From Propionispira raffinosivorans DSM 20765 (GTDB lineage Bacteria; Bacillota; Negativicutes; Selenomonadales; Selenomonadaceae), in assembly GCF_000381065.1 (NCBI RefSeq), contig NZ_KB905848.1, positions 62,001 through 126,000 of the forward strand: 64,000 bases of DNA, written 5' to 3'. Shown here one piece after another: positions 37,842-46,262 of this stretch. A program made the position numbers and the translations under genes. Under the pieces are notes generated by a model. The model saw nothing but the letters and a program-made list of their open reading frames with translations. It was not told where the DNA came from and did not search any database. Numbering within the stretch: position 1 is the first letter of the stretch; the number at the start of each line of letters is the position of its first letter.

Positions 37842-37895
37842 TTATTTTCCCCCTGCAAACACATATGATTTTCTGCCAATCCCAGCTGGTATGTT

Positions 37896-38762
37896 TCAAC
37901 CATGTGAAAACGTTTCCTTAACTACAAGCTGCCCCAGATAAACCTGCTCACTGAAATTACTTTCCCCTGGAACCCCTACAGCATCCGCACGGCATCTCTG
38001 GCAATGACGGAAAACATCTATATATTTTTCTGCTTCACGCCTTACTCCATCAATATCATTACAACCTGGTTCTACACAATCTTTTAATTTGTGCTGTGGA
38101 ATCAGCGGAATAATATTATATAAAGTTGCCCCAGCTGCTTTGACTTGTCTCGCTACTTCCTTTATATGGAACCGATTAATTTCATTTATTAGTACCGTAT
38201 TAATTTTTATGGTAATGCCCGCATCGGCTATTTTTCGGATTCCTGCTAATTGATTTTTGATCAAAATATCAGCTGCTTCCATTCCTTCATAGCGTTTACC
38301 ATGATAAACAATTCCTGATATAATTTTAGCCTGTATCTCTGGATCCACCGCATTGACTGTTACCGTCAACGTATCAATCCCCACATCAATAATTTCTTCA
38401 GCTCTTTCATTTAGCAATAAGCCATTCGTACTCATACATTTTAAAAGTTGCGGGAATTTATCATGAATCAACCGAAATGTTGACAATGCATTATCGGTCG
38501 CCAGTGTATCTCCCGGACCGGCAATACCAGCCACTGTTATATCAGGGCAAAGTTTCAAACCGCGTTCAATCGCCGCAATCGCCTGTTCCGGTTTTAAAAT
38601 AGAAGCTGTTACCCCCGGTCGATTTTCTGTTGTATTTATTTTTCTATCACAAAAATTGCACTCAATATTGCACCCTGGGCATACCGGCAGATGCATCCTG
38701 CCTTTATTTTGTTTGGCACCAAAACATGGATGTATTTCTCTTATTCTTGCCTTATCGATCAT
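37896..38762 (-). CDS. minimal NifB-like radical SAM protein
   Basis: 288 residues, corresponding to the radical SAM part of NifB without the C-terminal NifX domain. The start HPCFGAKQNKGRMHLPVCPG is followed by the SAM-cluster motif C31-x3-C35-x2-C38. NRPGVT-type segment (here ENRPGVTASILKPEQA) and the C-terminal HCQRCRADAVG ligand motif are also NifB-specific. NifB builds the 8Fe-9S-C core (NifB-co) of nitrogenase cofactors. With no NifE/N or NifV in the window, that core may be used directly by the D subunits, as in methylthio-alkane reductase. Confidence 0.93.
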   Translation of the reverse strand: MIDKARIREIHPCFGAKQNKGRMHLPVCPGCNIECNFCDRKINTTENRPGVTASILKPEQAIAAIERGLKLCPDITVAGIAGPGDTLATDNALSTFRLIHDKFPQLLKCMSTNGLLLNERAEEIIDVGIDTLTVTVNAVDPEIQAKIISGIVYHGKRYEGMEAADILIKNQLAGIRKIADAGITIKINTVLINEINRFHIKEVARQVKAAGATLYNIIPLIPQHKLKDCVEPGCNDIDGVRREAEKYIDVFRHCQRCRADAVGVPGESNFSEQVYLGQLVVKETFSHG

Positions 38763-38804
38763 TTTTCTGCCTTCTTTCCTTTTTATGCCTTAATCCTCTC
38801 CTCG

Positions 38805-39176
38805 CTAAAGGACAGATTCAACTTCTTCCTTGTATTTATATTGTTTTACATCATAAGCAATAAGCTTCTGCATTGCATTTTCAATAAAATCTCGGACTGC
38901 AATAGCCTGTATCCCCTGTATTTCCAGTACACGTTCTGCACCACCACCGATCTGAGCACATAAAACATAACGGCAGTCAACCACAGCCAGCACAGCTTTC
39001 TCCAGTGCAGACTCATCATGCCCACCTGTGCTGCACGGTGCTTCTATCAATCTTTCTTCAAAAAAATGATACTGTTTATTTTCGTCTACCTGAATAATAC
39101 TGAAATTTTCAGTATGTCCAAAATGTTGATTCACGACCTTCCCATCGCTCGAAGAAATTGCTACTTTATATGTCAT
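38805..39176 (-). CDS. NifX-like (dinitrogenase iron-molybdenum cofactor-binding) protein 1
   Basis: 123 residues of the NifX/NafY/VnfX-like fold: KVAISSSDGKVVNQHFGHTENFSIIQVD, then a central ALEKAVLAVVDCRYVLCAQIGGGAERVLE and a final IQAIAVRDFIENAMQKLIAY. The family binds NifB-co-type clusters or apo-component 1 during cofactor insertion. It is the first gene after RNA element E, directly before the NifB-like gene, so a cofactor-carrier role is likely. Confidence 0.9.
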   Translation of the reverse strand: MTYKVAISSSDGKVVNQHFGHTENFSIIQVDENKQYHFFEERLIEAPCSTGGHDESALEKAVLAVVDCRYVLCAQIGGGAERVLEIQGIQAIAVRDFIENAMQKLIAYDVKQYKYKEEVESVL

Positions 39177-39251
39177 AAAAACGCCCCCACTTATTTAGCT
39201 AAAACAGGACCCCACTAGTTAAAAACATTGTTCTAGTTCTTAGACATAGAA

Positions 39252-39327
39252 CAAAAAAGCCTGTCAAATGTATCACACACTTTTATGTGATACATTTGAC
39301 AGGCTTTAGCATTCTAATCACCAGTCA
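39252..39327 (-). promoter_or_regulatory. RNA element E: antiterminator/terminator switch
   Basis: Minus strand: TGACTGG - TGA - hairpin TTAG-AATG-CTAA - AG - CCTGTCA (one T.T mismatch in P1). P1' is part of the 5' arm of a strong terminator (GCCTGTCAAATGTATCAC and complement, arms 39259-39304), followed by T6. It lies in the leader before NifX1, between the 39.45 kb promoter and the operon. Confidence 0.82.
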
Positions 39328-39427
39328 GATAGATTCTATTTTACAAAGCTTACCATGGAAAAAACATCGCATAGAAAAATCTCCAATAGCATACTTTCCG
39401 TATATGTTTACTTTTAACTGTATGAGT

Positions 39428-39458
39428 ATTATATTAACATACATTTTTTATTTGTCAA
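39428..39458 (-). promoter_or_regulatory. promoter of the NifX1-NifB-cysK-NifH operon
   Basis: Minus-strand TTGACA (39453-39458) and TATAAT (39428-39433) with a long 19-nt spacer; a shifted -10 (AATATA) would give 17 nt. The leader contains AAACATATACGG, a weak partial match to the AT-rich box seen at the other promoters. The stretch 39459-39634 upstream shows nothing else recognisable. Confidence 0.55.
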
Positions 39459-39634
39459 TACAAATTAACCTCTTAGTGTAAAATTTGTGATCGATATATG
39501 ATAATGTCTTACTATAGTGTGATTCCTTTCTGTGGTAAATTAATTATATTACAGTTTGAAGCCACTATGGATTTTTCATTAGTTCAATTTCATTTTACAA
39601 TGAGTCTATTTTTAATAATTTTAAACCATCACTT

Positions 39635-39814
39635 TTAAAAATCAAGATCATTTTTTAAGATTACGGCTTGTGCAGCAATCACATCGTTTCCATTAAAAGT
39701 AAGTGCTGGCGATCCACAAATTTCATAACCGTCCTCTAATAATGCTGAAATTCTTTCGCAAAAAGATGCATCATCTTTCCCGGTAATTAAGCGATAACGA
39801 AGTTTCTTTTCCAT
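39635..39814 (-). CDS. DUF1737 small protein (59 aa)
   Basis: A 59-residue protein, M-E-K-K-L-R-Y-R-L-I-T-G start, then DDASFCERISALLEDGYEIC, GSPALTFNG and AAQAVILKND. This is the DUF1737 pattern (YRLITG...F...V...GYxLxGSP). GGAGAG precedes the ATG. It is encoded just downstream of a GNAT acetyltransferase. Function is unknown. Confidence 0.82.
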   Translation of the reverse strand: MEKKLRYRLITGKDDASFCERISALLEDGYEICGSPALTFNGNDVIAAQAVILKNDLDF

Positions 39815-39848
39815 AGTAAAACTCTCCTTTTTTTATAAAATAAAATAA

Positions 39849-40367
39849 TCAACATAAATCCTTACGCAAAAGCCAATCAACTTGTGACGTTTTCCCCATA
39901 ACGAACGCATGCTCACCAATTTTGTAAAAGCCATTTTTTTGATAAAAGTGAAAAGCTCTTTGATTGTTTTCCCAAACACCAAGCCAAATATACTGTTTTT
40001 TATATGATTTTGCCATTTCAATTGCTTTATTCATTAAAATTGCCCCGAATTTTCGACCATGCAGCTCTTTGCAAACATAGATTCTTTCAATTTCTAAAGA
40101 AAAATCATCTTTTATATCCGTTTGTGCTGCCCCAATATTTAATTTTAAATAGCCCACGACTTTTCGATCTGTAACAATAAAATAAAAGAAAGTATTCTTG
40201 TTTAAAATTTCTTTCTCTAACTTCACACGATCATAGGCTTTTTGTAGATAGTCTTCCATATCTGCCACTGTACTTGCAGTAGAAAATGTATCTTGATAGG
40301 TTTGCCGGGAAATTTCCTGTAAAACGGTTACATCATCTTTCGTACATTGTCGAATAATAAACTCCAT
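39849..40367 (-). CDS. GNAT-family N-acetyltransferase
   Basis: 172 residues: RQCTKDDVTVLQEISRQTY start, beta-4 region VVGYLKLNIG, acetyl-CoA loop region VCKELHGRKFGAILMNKAIE (R/Q-x-x-G-x-G/A variant) and the ENNQRAFHFYQKNGF motif. It resembles YkkB/PaiA-type acetyltransferases. GGCGGAG lies before the ATG. It stands, with the DUF1737 gene, between the two nitrogenase-like operons and may be unrelated to them. Confidence 0.87.
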   Translation of the reverse strand: MEFIIRQCTKDDVTVLQEISRQTYQDTFSTASTVADMEDYLQKAYDRVKLEKEILNKNTFFYFIVTDRKVVGYLKLNIGAAQTDIKDDFSLEIERIYVCKELHGRKFGAILMNKAIEMAKSYKKQYIWLGVWENNQRAFHFYQKNGFYKIGEHAFVMGKTSQVDWLLRKDLC

Positions 40368-40437
40368 AAACTCCGCCTTTTTTCAAATAATGTATTTTTA
40401 TATTCTAGCACGAAAGACAACCTGCGTCACTGTCTAC

Positions 40438-40498
40438 AAAAAGTAGAAAGCAAACTTATTGAAACAACTAGTTCCCACAAGTTTGCTTTCTACTTTTT
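40438..40498. terminator. strong bidirectional terminator ending the NifX2 operon
   Basis: AAAAAGTAGAAAGCAAACTT and its complement flank a ~20-nt loop, with T5 after the stem on the minus strand. It ends the 52.4-40.5 kb transcription unit and separates it from the GNAT gene. Confidence 0.85.
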
Positions 40499-40500
40499 AT

Positions 40501-40953
40501 TCAGGCTTTTCGTAGTGAAATATGCTGGTCAATTTTACGGTAATAGTCAATAATTTTTTTCAAAGCTGCTTCGATTTTATAATCGACTTCAAAAACGGCA
40601 ATTGATTTTTTTTCTAATTGTTTTTTAACACCAGCACCAACTTTTTTACATAACAAACAACGGCAATCAAGAATTTGAACAATTTTTTCATTTATTTTCG
40701 TTTCATCATGACTACCACCGCAGCCAACACCTTGACTTTTACAAGAACTCCCCGAACCGCAAGATGAAGTATCTTGTCCTAATGCAGGATGTTCCGCGGC
40801 TTGGTGCAGCAAAACAGTCGCAGGTTTTGTTCTGCCTAGCTGTTGAAAACTCCCATCATCGTCAATAAGAACAATCAAAAACGTTTCTGTGCTCCCAAAA
40901 TGAGCATTGATTTCCACACCATCCGTAGAAGCAATTGCTATTTTGTATGCCAT
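40501..40953 (-). CDS. NifX-like protein 2 with Cys-rich insertion
   Basis: 150 residues from the ATG at 40953 (AAAGGATC upstream); a longer frame would overlap the porin gene. It starts YKIAIASTDGVEINAHFGSTETF, clearly related to NifX1, and has the same LDCRCLLCKKVGAGVKKQLE core. Between them lies an inserted Cys/Gly/Ser-rich loop (SSCGSGSSCKSQGVGCGGSHD) absent from NifX1. The loop could bind a metal or cluster. As the last gene of the D2K2/D3K3 operon, it may deliver cofactor to those subunits. Confidence 0.87.
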   Translation of the reverse strand: MAYKIAIASTDGVEINAHFGSTETFLIVLIDDDGSFQQLGRTKPATVLLHQAAEHPALGQDTSSCGSGSSCKSQGVGCGGSHDETKINEKIVQILDCRCLLCKKVGAGVKKQLEKKSIAVFEVDYKIEAALKKIIDYYRKIDQHISLRKA

Positions 40954-41003
40954 AAACTGATCCTTTCTGCCACATGATTCGTCTTCATATTCTTTCGCTT
41001 TGT

Positions 41004-42281
41004 TTAAAAGAAAAACCACAGGCGGCTATAATAATATTTAGTGGTTGAACTATTATCTACGGTAGATTTCCCATCGATGAATTCATTTCTCCAAACAACA
41101 TTTTTCCAAGGAACATACTCGGTACCAATTTCATACCCCTTAAAACCACCATCACCAACACCAGCAACATCATAGGTTGTGCTTATTGTGCTATTTGCTT
41201 CCATACGACGATATTGTGTATATAGTTTATACGATCCAATTTGTGATACATCTGTTTTTTTATAACTAATTTGCAGCGAATATGCTTTATTCTCTTGATT
41301 CGCATTTGACTTTGCATAATCTAAGCTAGCCGAAAAATCCGGACTGATTGGAAAAGTTGCATAACCCTGCCAAACATTTTTACCGGTGCCAGCCACCGGA
41401 CTAGAAAAATTATGATAGGCTAAACCAAGTTGTGCTGGACCAATATTTTTTGTAAGTTCCAGACTTCCATACGTGTTCGTATCATTGTTGGCATTAACTG
41501 GAGTCGAAATTTCCGTTCCATAACGACCTGTTATTTGGAAATTATTTGCAAGTTTATAATTTGTTAAGATTCCTTTAAAAGCTCCATCATAAACGAGACC
41601 ATCAAGTACAGTTGCATGACGACCTTGGCGACCAATTGATGTCGTACCACCAAAAATCTTACCAGTAACATAAGCTTCATTTAAAGAAGTCCCGGTACCA
41701 TTTTTACCTAAAGTGCCCGTTTCATATTGGTCGGACTTATTTAAGGTACTCGTATTTTGCAAGCGTGTTGTGAAGCTCCATTGATCGTCAATTTTATATG
41801 TTGTATAGATTCTTGTCCTCGTCGCAAATGGATTGCTTTTTGTTTTTACACCATGAGAATCCGTATCTTGATTTTGATATTGAAAATAATGTTCTCCCGA
41901 AAAAGAAATCCGGTCAGCAAGGTTTTGAGCCGCAGGTTTTTCGTTTGCCAGATGAACCCCTAAAGCCTTAAGTTCTGGCGAATACTCCGTCTGTAATTTC
42001 TCCAAAAGAGCTTTATCCTCCGTATTGGCTTTATCAAAATTCGCTGTGGCCTTAGCCACAATGACCGCAATTTCATAGCGCGTTAAAACTGTATTTGGTT
42101 TAAACTGTTTGTCTTCATCTTCAAAAATCCCATCCTTTTCTAATTGTTGGATGTTGCTATATTCCCAGTTTCCCAAAGGAACTTTTTGAAATGGATTTGC
42201 TGTAGCGGCTCCAGCAAATACGGTTTGAGTCGACCCTGCCACCAATAAAATATTTAAAATAAGTGCTAAACTTTTTCTCAT
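41004..42281 (-). CDS. SLH-domain outer-membrane porin
   Basis: 425 residues from the ATG at 42281 (GGGG 8 nt upstream). A signal peptide ends at VFA-GAA; an SLH domain is ~30-85 (NWEYSNIQQLEKDGIFEDED, LTRYEIAVIVAKAT); a short coiled region is followed by a predicted 14- to 16-strand beta-barrel ending in aromatic Y-S-R-L-W-F-F-F. The terminal Phe and SLH anchor are typical of major porins of Negativicutes. It is co-directional and embedded between cysK2 and NifX2, suggesting a dedicated outer-membrane pore for the operon's substrate. Confidence 0.9.
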   Translation of the reverse strand: MRKSLALILNILLVAGSTQTVFAGAATANPFQKVPLGNWEYSNIQQLEKDGIFEDEDKQFKPNTVLTRYEIAVIVAKATANFDKANTEDKALLEKLQTEYSPELKALGVHLANEKPAAQNLADRISFSGEHYFQYQNQDTDSHGVKTKSNPFATRTRIYTTYKIDDQWSFTTRLQNTSTLNKSDQYETGTLGKNGTGTSLNEAYVTGKIFGGTTSIGRQGRHATVLDGLVYDGAFKGILTNYKLANNFQITGRYGTEISTPVNANNDTNTYGSLELTKNIGPAQLGLAYHNFSSPVAGTGKNVWQGYATFPISPDFSASLDYAKSNANQENKAYSLQISYKKTDVSQIGSYKLYTQYRRMEANSTISTTYDVAGVGDGGFKGYEIGTEYVPWKNVVWRNEFIDGKSTVDNSSTTKYYYSRLWFFF

Positions 42282-42395
42282 GTTTTTCCCCAACTTTCTA
42301 GCTATTGTTTATAAACAATAGTTTCTAAATGATCATCTCGATTCGTAAACTATAGTGGTTTTTCTAAACCCCAAAATGTAGATTAACTTTTTCAG

Positions 42396-43379
42396 CTAAA
42401 TAAATAAATTCGTTGATAAATAACGAAGACCCGTATCCGCTGCAATAACAACAATTCGTTTGCCACTATTTTCCGGGCGTTTTGCCAGTTCAGTTGCTAC
42501 ATGGATAGCTGCACCAGAGGATGTTCCCAATAAAACTCCATCGGATTTCGCAACGGCTCGAGCCGCTTCATAGGCATGAATTGTTTCAACTTCAAAAGCT
42601 TCATCATAAATATCCGTATCCATTGTCTCCGGCACACGTTCTTTGGCAACACCGAAAAATGGATGGACACCCGTAATCTCTTCCGGTTTGGGATTGCTAT
42701 CATTTGGCAGGGAATTAGGTCCAGGCTGTATCGCAACAATTTGCAAGTTCGGATTTTTAGACTTCAAAAAAGCGCCTGCACCAGATATGGTTCCACCAGT
42801 CCCCACCGTTGCAACCAGAATATCAATTTTCCCAGCTGTATCTTCCCAAATTTCAGGACCCGTTGTCCGTTTATGTATGTCTGGATTTATGGGATTTGCA
42901 ATCTGATTAACAAAAAAGATATCTTTTTGCTTCGATAATACATTTTCTTCTAAGGATTTAATAGCGGCTACAAAATCGCCTTTGGTTTCAGCCAGCACGC
43001 TAGCTACTGCAGGTTCTTCTGACAGCTTGATTGTTTCTCCGCCAAAAGCCTGAATTACTTTGAATCTTTCCTGACTGACCTGGTCTTGGATATAGACACG
43101 GAATTTATACCCTTTAGCCGCAGCGATAGCGGCTAAGCCAATCCCCGTATTGCCACTTGTCGTTTCGACAATCGTATATCCTTTTTTGAGTAATCCCTTT
43201 TGTTCAGCATCTTCAATCATCGCCAAAGCAATTCTATCCTTTATGCTTTGGTTAGGATTAAAATATTCAAGCTTTACCACCACCTCCGCTTTTAATTGAT
43301 TCTGCTGTTCATAATTAACAAGTTCCAGCAACGGCGTATGCCCCACTAATTCTGTAATGGATTTATTTATTTTACCCAT
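42396..43379 (-). CDS. cysteine synthase-like PLP enzyme, copy 2
   Basis: 327 residues from the ATG at 43379 (GGAGG upstream). It has PLP lysine in NPNQSIKDRIA, loop ETTSGNTGIGLA and phosphate loop TVGTGGTISG. It differs from copy 1 in the substrate region (PNDSNPKPEEITGVHPFFG in place of [15 protein letters not shown]) and carries an insertion near residues 100-130, so it may have another acceptor or donor. It lies 32 nt downstream of K3 in the same operon. It could use thiol or sulfide formed by the D2/D3 reductases. Confidence 0.9.
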   Translation of the reverse strand: MGKINKSITELVGHTPLLELVNYEQQNQLKAEVVVKLEYFNPNQSIKDRIALAMIEDAEQKGLLKKGYTIVETTSGNTGIGLAAIAAAKGYKFRVYIQDQVSQERFKVIQAFGGETIKLSEEPAVASVLAETKGDFVAAIKSLEENVLSKQKDIFFVNQIANPINPDIHKRTTGPEIWEDTAGKIDILVATVGTGGTISGAGAFLKSKNPNLQIVAIQPGPNSLPNDSNPKPEEITGVHPFFGVAKERVPETMDTDIYDEAFEVETIHAYEAARAVAKSDGVLLGTSSGAAIHVATELAKRPENSGKRIVVIAADTGLRYLSTNLFI

Positions 43380-43410
43380 AAAATGGACCTCCTCCACAAT
43401 CATAACCGGC

Positions 43411-44709
43411 TTAGTTAAATCTGGTTTTCACAACTGAATAAATGTCTTCAATCAATTTTAAGCCGCCATCATAACCGACATAATAACTGTTCATCACTAA
43501 ACGTTCATTCACCGGCCAGGAAACATTCAAAAAATGTGCATTTGTTTTCGCCGCAATATCTTTTTCCCAATAACCACCAAGCAGCAATGGATAGCCATGA
43601 TAATCCGTATTTTCTATCTCTTGTTGAATTTTATAACCATCCACGCCAAACTCCACAGCTGCTTCGATATTGTAATTCAAATCTTTAAAATATCCTTCAA
43701 TGTCATTTCGATATTGTTTTGGCGTATCATCAACAATATATTGTTTAGCTGGAAACAACCCCATATCATTGACCAAAAATTTTGTAATTCCCAATACATA
43801 TTGTGCATCAGCTACTATAGAGAATTTTTTCGACATAACACGAGTTTCCAAGAACAGATCCGCAAAACGTTCGATATAGTAGTAGTAATAGGCTTCCTTT
43901 TCGCTGATCAAGTTTTCAATTTTTCCTTGATCGACTCCCGCAAAGCTGCCGACTGCCCGCAGAAATTTACTTGTTTCAAAAGCACCGATTGGCAGAGTTG
44001 GATAATGTAAATATGGTGTGCCAAATTTTGCTTGCATCCGTTTTACATTTTCCAGTCCAACCCAAGGTGAAACCAATAAATTAAACTGTGCTTCCGGAAT
44101 TTTTTTTATATTTTCAATGCCGCGTTTATACCCGAAAATAGTATTCGGAATCAGGCCAAGTTCTGCTACAAGTTTTTCCAGTTCACGTAAATTCCCCAGC
44201 CAAAATTCATCTTGATAGGGTACATCAGCCCATATATTGACTAAGCCTGGTGTCTTTTTTTCCTTGGGGCTTAAATATTGCTCAACAATTGCATCAACGA
44301 CCCATTCATGACCCTGATAATTATTGCCTTTAAAGCCGGGTGTCGAAGCAAAAATAACGGGTTTTTTCGCATCTTTAAAATCAGCTACGATTTCCTCGAC
44401 ATTATCACCAACAATTTCCGGTGTGCAACCAGTAAGTACCACATATAAATCCGCATCAATAACTTTCAGAGAATTTTCAATCGTGGAGTGCAGTTTTTTT
44501 TCGCCGCCAAACACGACATCCTGCTCATTGATACTTGTACACGGAAAAATATTGGGTGAAAAGTATCCGCTGCTGCCGGATGAATTTGATAGCTTTTGTG
44601 CACATCCCGCCCCTGAATGAAGAACCGGAATTGCCCGTTCAATTGCCTGTACCGTAGACATTGCCCCCATAGCACATTTATATCGCTGCTTATCTAATAT
44701 CTTTGCCAT
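43411..44709 (-). CDS. nitrogenase-like component 1 beta subunit, K3 (NifK-like)
   Basis: 432 residues. P-cluster ligands are C12 (YKCAMGAM), C36 (HSGAGC) and C95 (LTGCTPEIVGDN). It shares with K1 the segment SPWVGLENVKRMQAKFGTPYLHYP and a Tyr-rich helix (KEAYYYYYIERF), so K1 and K3 look like sisters. It is encoded 57 nt downstream of its partner D3. The N-terminal NifK extension is missing. It is predicted to form a heterotetramer with D3 and receive electrons from the single NifH-like protein. Confidence 0.9.
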   Translation of the reverse strand: MAKILDKQRYKCAMGAMSTVQAIERAIPVLHSGAGCAQKLSNSSGSSGYFSPNIFPCTSINEQDVVFGGEKKLHSTIENSLKVIDADLYVVLTGCTPEIVGDNVEEIVADFKDAKKPVIFASTPGFKGNNYQGHEWVVDAIVEQYLSPKEKKTPGLVNIWADVPYQDEFWLGNLRELEKLVAELGLIPNTIFGYKRGIENIKKIPEAQFNLLVSPWVGLENVKRMQAKFGTPYLHYPTLPIGAFETSKFLRAVGSFAGVDQGKIENLISEKEAYYYYYIERFADLFLETRVMSKKFSIVADAQYVLGITKFLVNDMGLFPAKQYIVDDTPKQYRNDIEGYFKDLNYNIEAAVEFGVDGYKIQQEIENTDYHGYPLLLGGYWEKDIAAKTNAHFLNVSWPVNERLVMNSYYVGYDGGLKLIEDIYSVVKTRFN

Positions 44710-44765
44710 AATCTAACGAGACCTCCATTTTTACTTTGCACTTTCGATAAACGTGCTGCCAAAAA

Positions 44766-46226
44766 TTATTTTGTTTTTTCAAGAAACAAATCTAATTTTT
44801 GTTTATACCACCAGTCTGTATAAGGCAGTTTAACCATCTTAGCCAGATTTTTTTCAAAGCTTCGATTGCGAATCGTATCTAAAACCGTATGCGCAAATTC
44901 CAACGTTCTTTTATAACCAAATATCATGTACTCATCCGCTACGTAAACGGCAGGATAACCTTGTTTAATTGCCCAAACAGTAGAACCCGGATGCCGTGAC
45001 AGATATAGATTTGGCTTATATGTGTTTAAAATATTAAGAATCTCAAAATTTTGCTGATCAGCTACACTGACCTCAAAATTCGGTGTATTTTTAAGCAGAT
45101 AATCCATTGCTGGCGGAATTTCGCCATTTTCATAACGTTTGTCATAATGCCAGGCGGCTGCCCAAACGACTTCCATACCAAGTTCTTGTAAAACTCTTGA
45201 TACTTCAAAGGTATAGCCAGGTCCCATGCCCAAAACAGCCCGCAAGCCTTTCAATTCTTTCTTAACTTCTTCAATTTGCGGTAAATATTTGATTCGTTCG
45301 GCTTGTATATATTGTTCGACTTCCGTTTCTTTATGAATTGTTTTTCCAATTTCTCTAAGCCAAGTCTCAAAACCAACAACGCCCAAAGGATTAATAGTTC
45401 TTATATAAGGAACCCCATATTTTTCTTCCAAACCATTTCCTAAATAATTCCCTAAAGTCCCACAAATACATACAGTAGCCAAAGATTCAGAGATATGCGA
45501 AAGTTCTTCTACTGTCGCATTGGCATACAAAAATACCGGCTCCACGTCAAAATTTTTAAATAACGCAATAATATCATCGCGAGCACTTTCATAAAAGTTT
45601 TTAAAATTAATCTTGTTGCGTTTCTGTTTTGGTTCTTTTACAATCGTTGTCAAAACAGCATGATCGGAAAGATCAAAGCCACTTGCCCATATTCTTGATT
45701 TAAACCCTTCGCAATGAATGGCTGCAATTGGTACATCAATTTCATCTTTGAGTTCAGCAACAATACTATCAATATCTTCGCCAATAATTCCTGTTGCACA
45801 AGAACTGCTGACAAAAATAGCTTTGGGTTTATATCTCCGATTTGTTTCCATAACAATATCATGCAAGGAATCGCCTGCACCAAAAATTGTATCTTCTTCA
45901 CTCATATCTGTTCCGATATAGACTGTGTTATTTACCACACCTCTTTTTTTCGCAACCTGTTTCGTAACCGTATAGATCTGCGCTCCCGTTACCGAGCAAC
46001 CTGCTGGTCCATGATGAATGACCGCGACATCACGAATACCCGATAATTGTCCGAGTGCACAACCAGAAAGGCATGTACTGGATTGTGAAAAGCAGCGCAC
46101 CCCACCTTTTAGCGATCCGCAATTACTTTGGTTTGCTAAATCTTTTAAATCACCTACATATCCAGTAATTGATCCAAGTCTATTTTCTCTTGTCCCAATA
46201 TCAGAAATATCGAGTTGCATTGCCAT
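44766..46226 (-). CDS. nitrogenase-like component 1 alpha subunit, D3 (NifD-like)
   Basis: 486 residues. Candidate P-cluster ligands are C52 or C56 (TCLSGCALG), C77 (GPAGCSVTG) and C143 (SSCATGIIGED). C255 (CICGTLGNYL) aligns with the cofactor Cys of NifD, with the usual 19 residues to G-V-P. At the second-ligand region the sequence is ADEYMIFGYKR, with Tyr 433 where D1 has His 448, so no His is seen. Five N-terminal cysteines (C36, C45, C52, C56, C77) are more than the family needs. It is similar in order and motifs to D1, with a RH-x-G motif near residue 412. Confidence 0.9.
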   Translation of the reverse strand: MAMQLDISDIGTRENRLGSITGYVGDLKDLANQSNCGSLKGGVRCFSQSSTCLSGCALGQLSGIRDVAVIHHGPAGCSVTGAQIYTVTKQVAKKRGVVNNTVYIGTDMSEEDTIFGAGDSLHDIVMETNRRYKPKAIFVSSSCATGIIGEDIDSIVAELKDEIDVPIAAIHCEGFKSRIWASGFDLSDHAVLTTIVKEPKQKRNKINFKNFYESARDDIIALFKNFDVEPVFLYANATVEELSHISESLATVCICGTLGNYLGNGLEEKYGVPYIRTINPLGVVGFETWLREIGKTIHKETEVEQYIQAERIKYLPQIEEVKKELKGLRAVLGMGPGYTFEVSRVLQELGMEVVWAAAWHYDKRYENGEIPPAMDYLLKNTPNFEVSVADQQNFEILNILNTYKPNLYLSRHPGSTVWAIKQGYPAVYVADEYMIFGYKRTLEFAHTVLDTIRNRSFEKNLAKMVKLPYTDWWYKQKLDLFLEKTK

Positions 46227-46262
46227 TTGACTTACCTCCTGCTTTTATGTGCTTCGTTCGAT

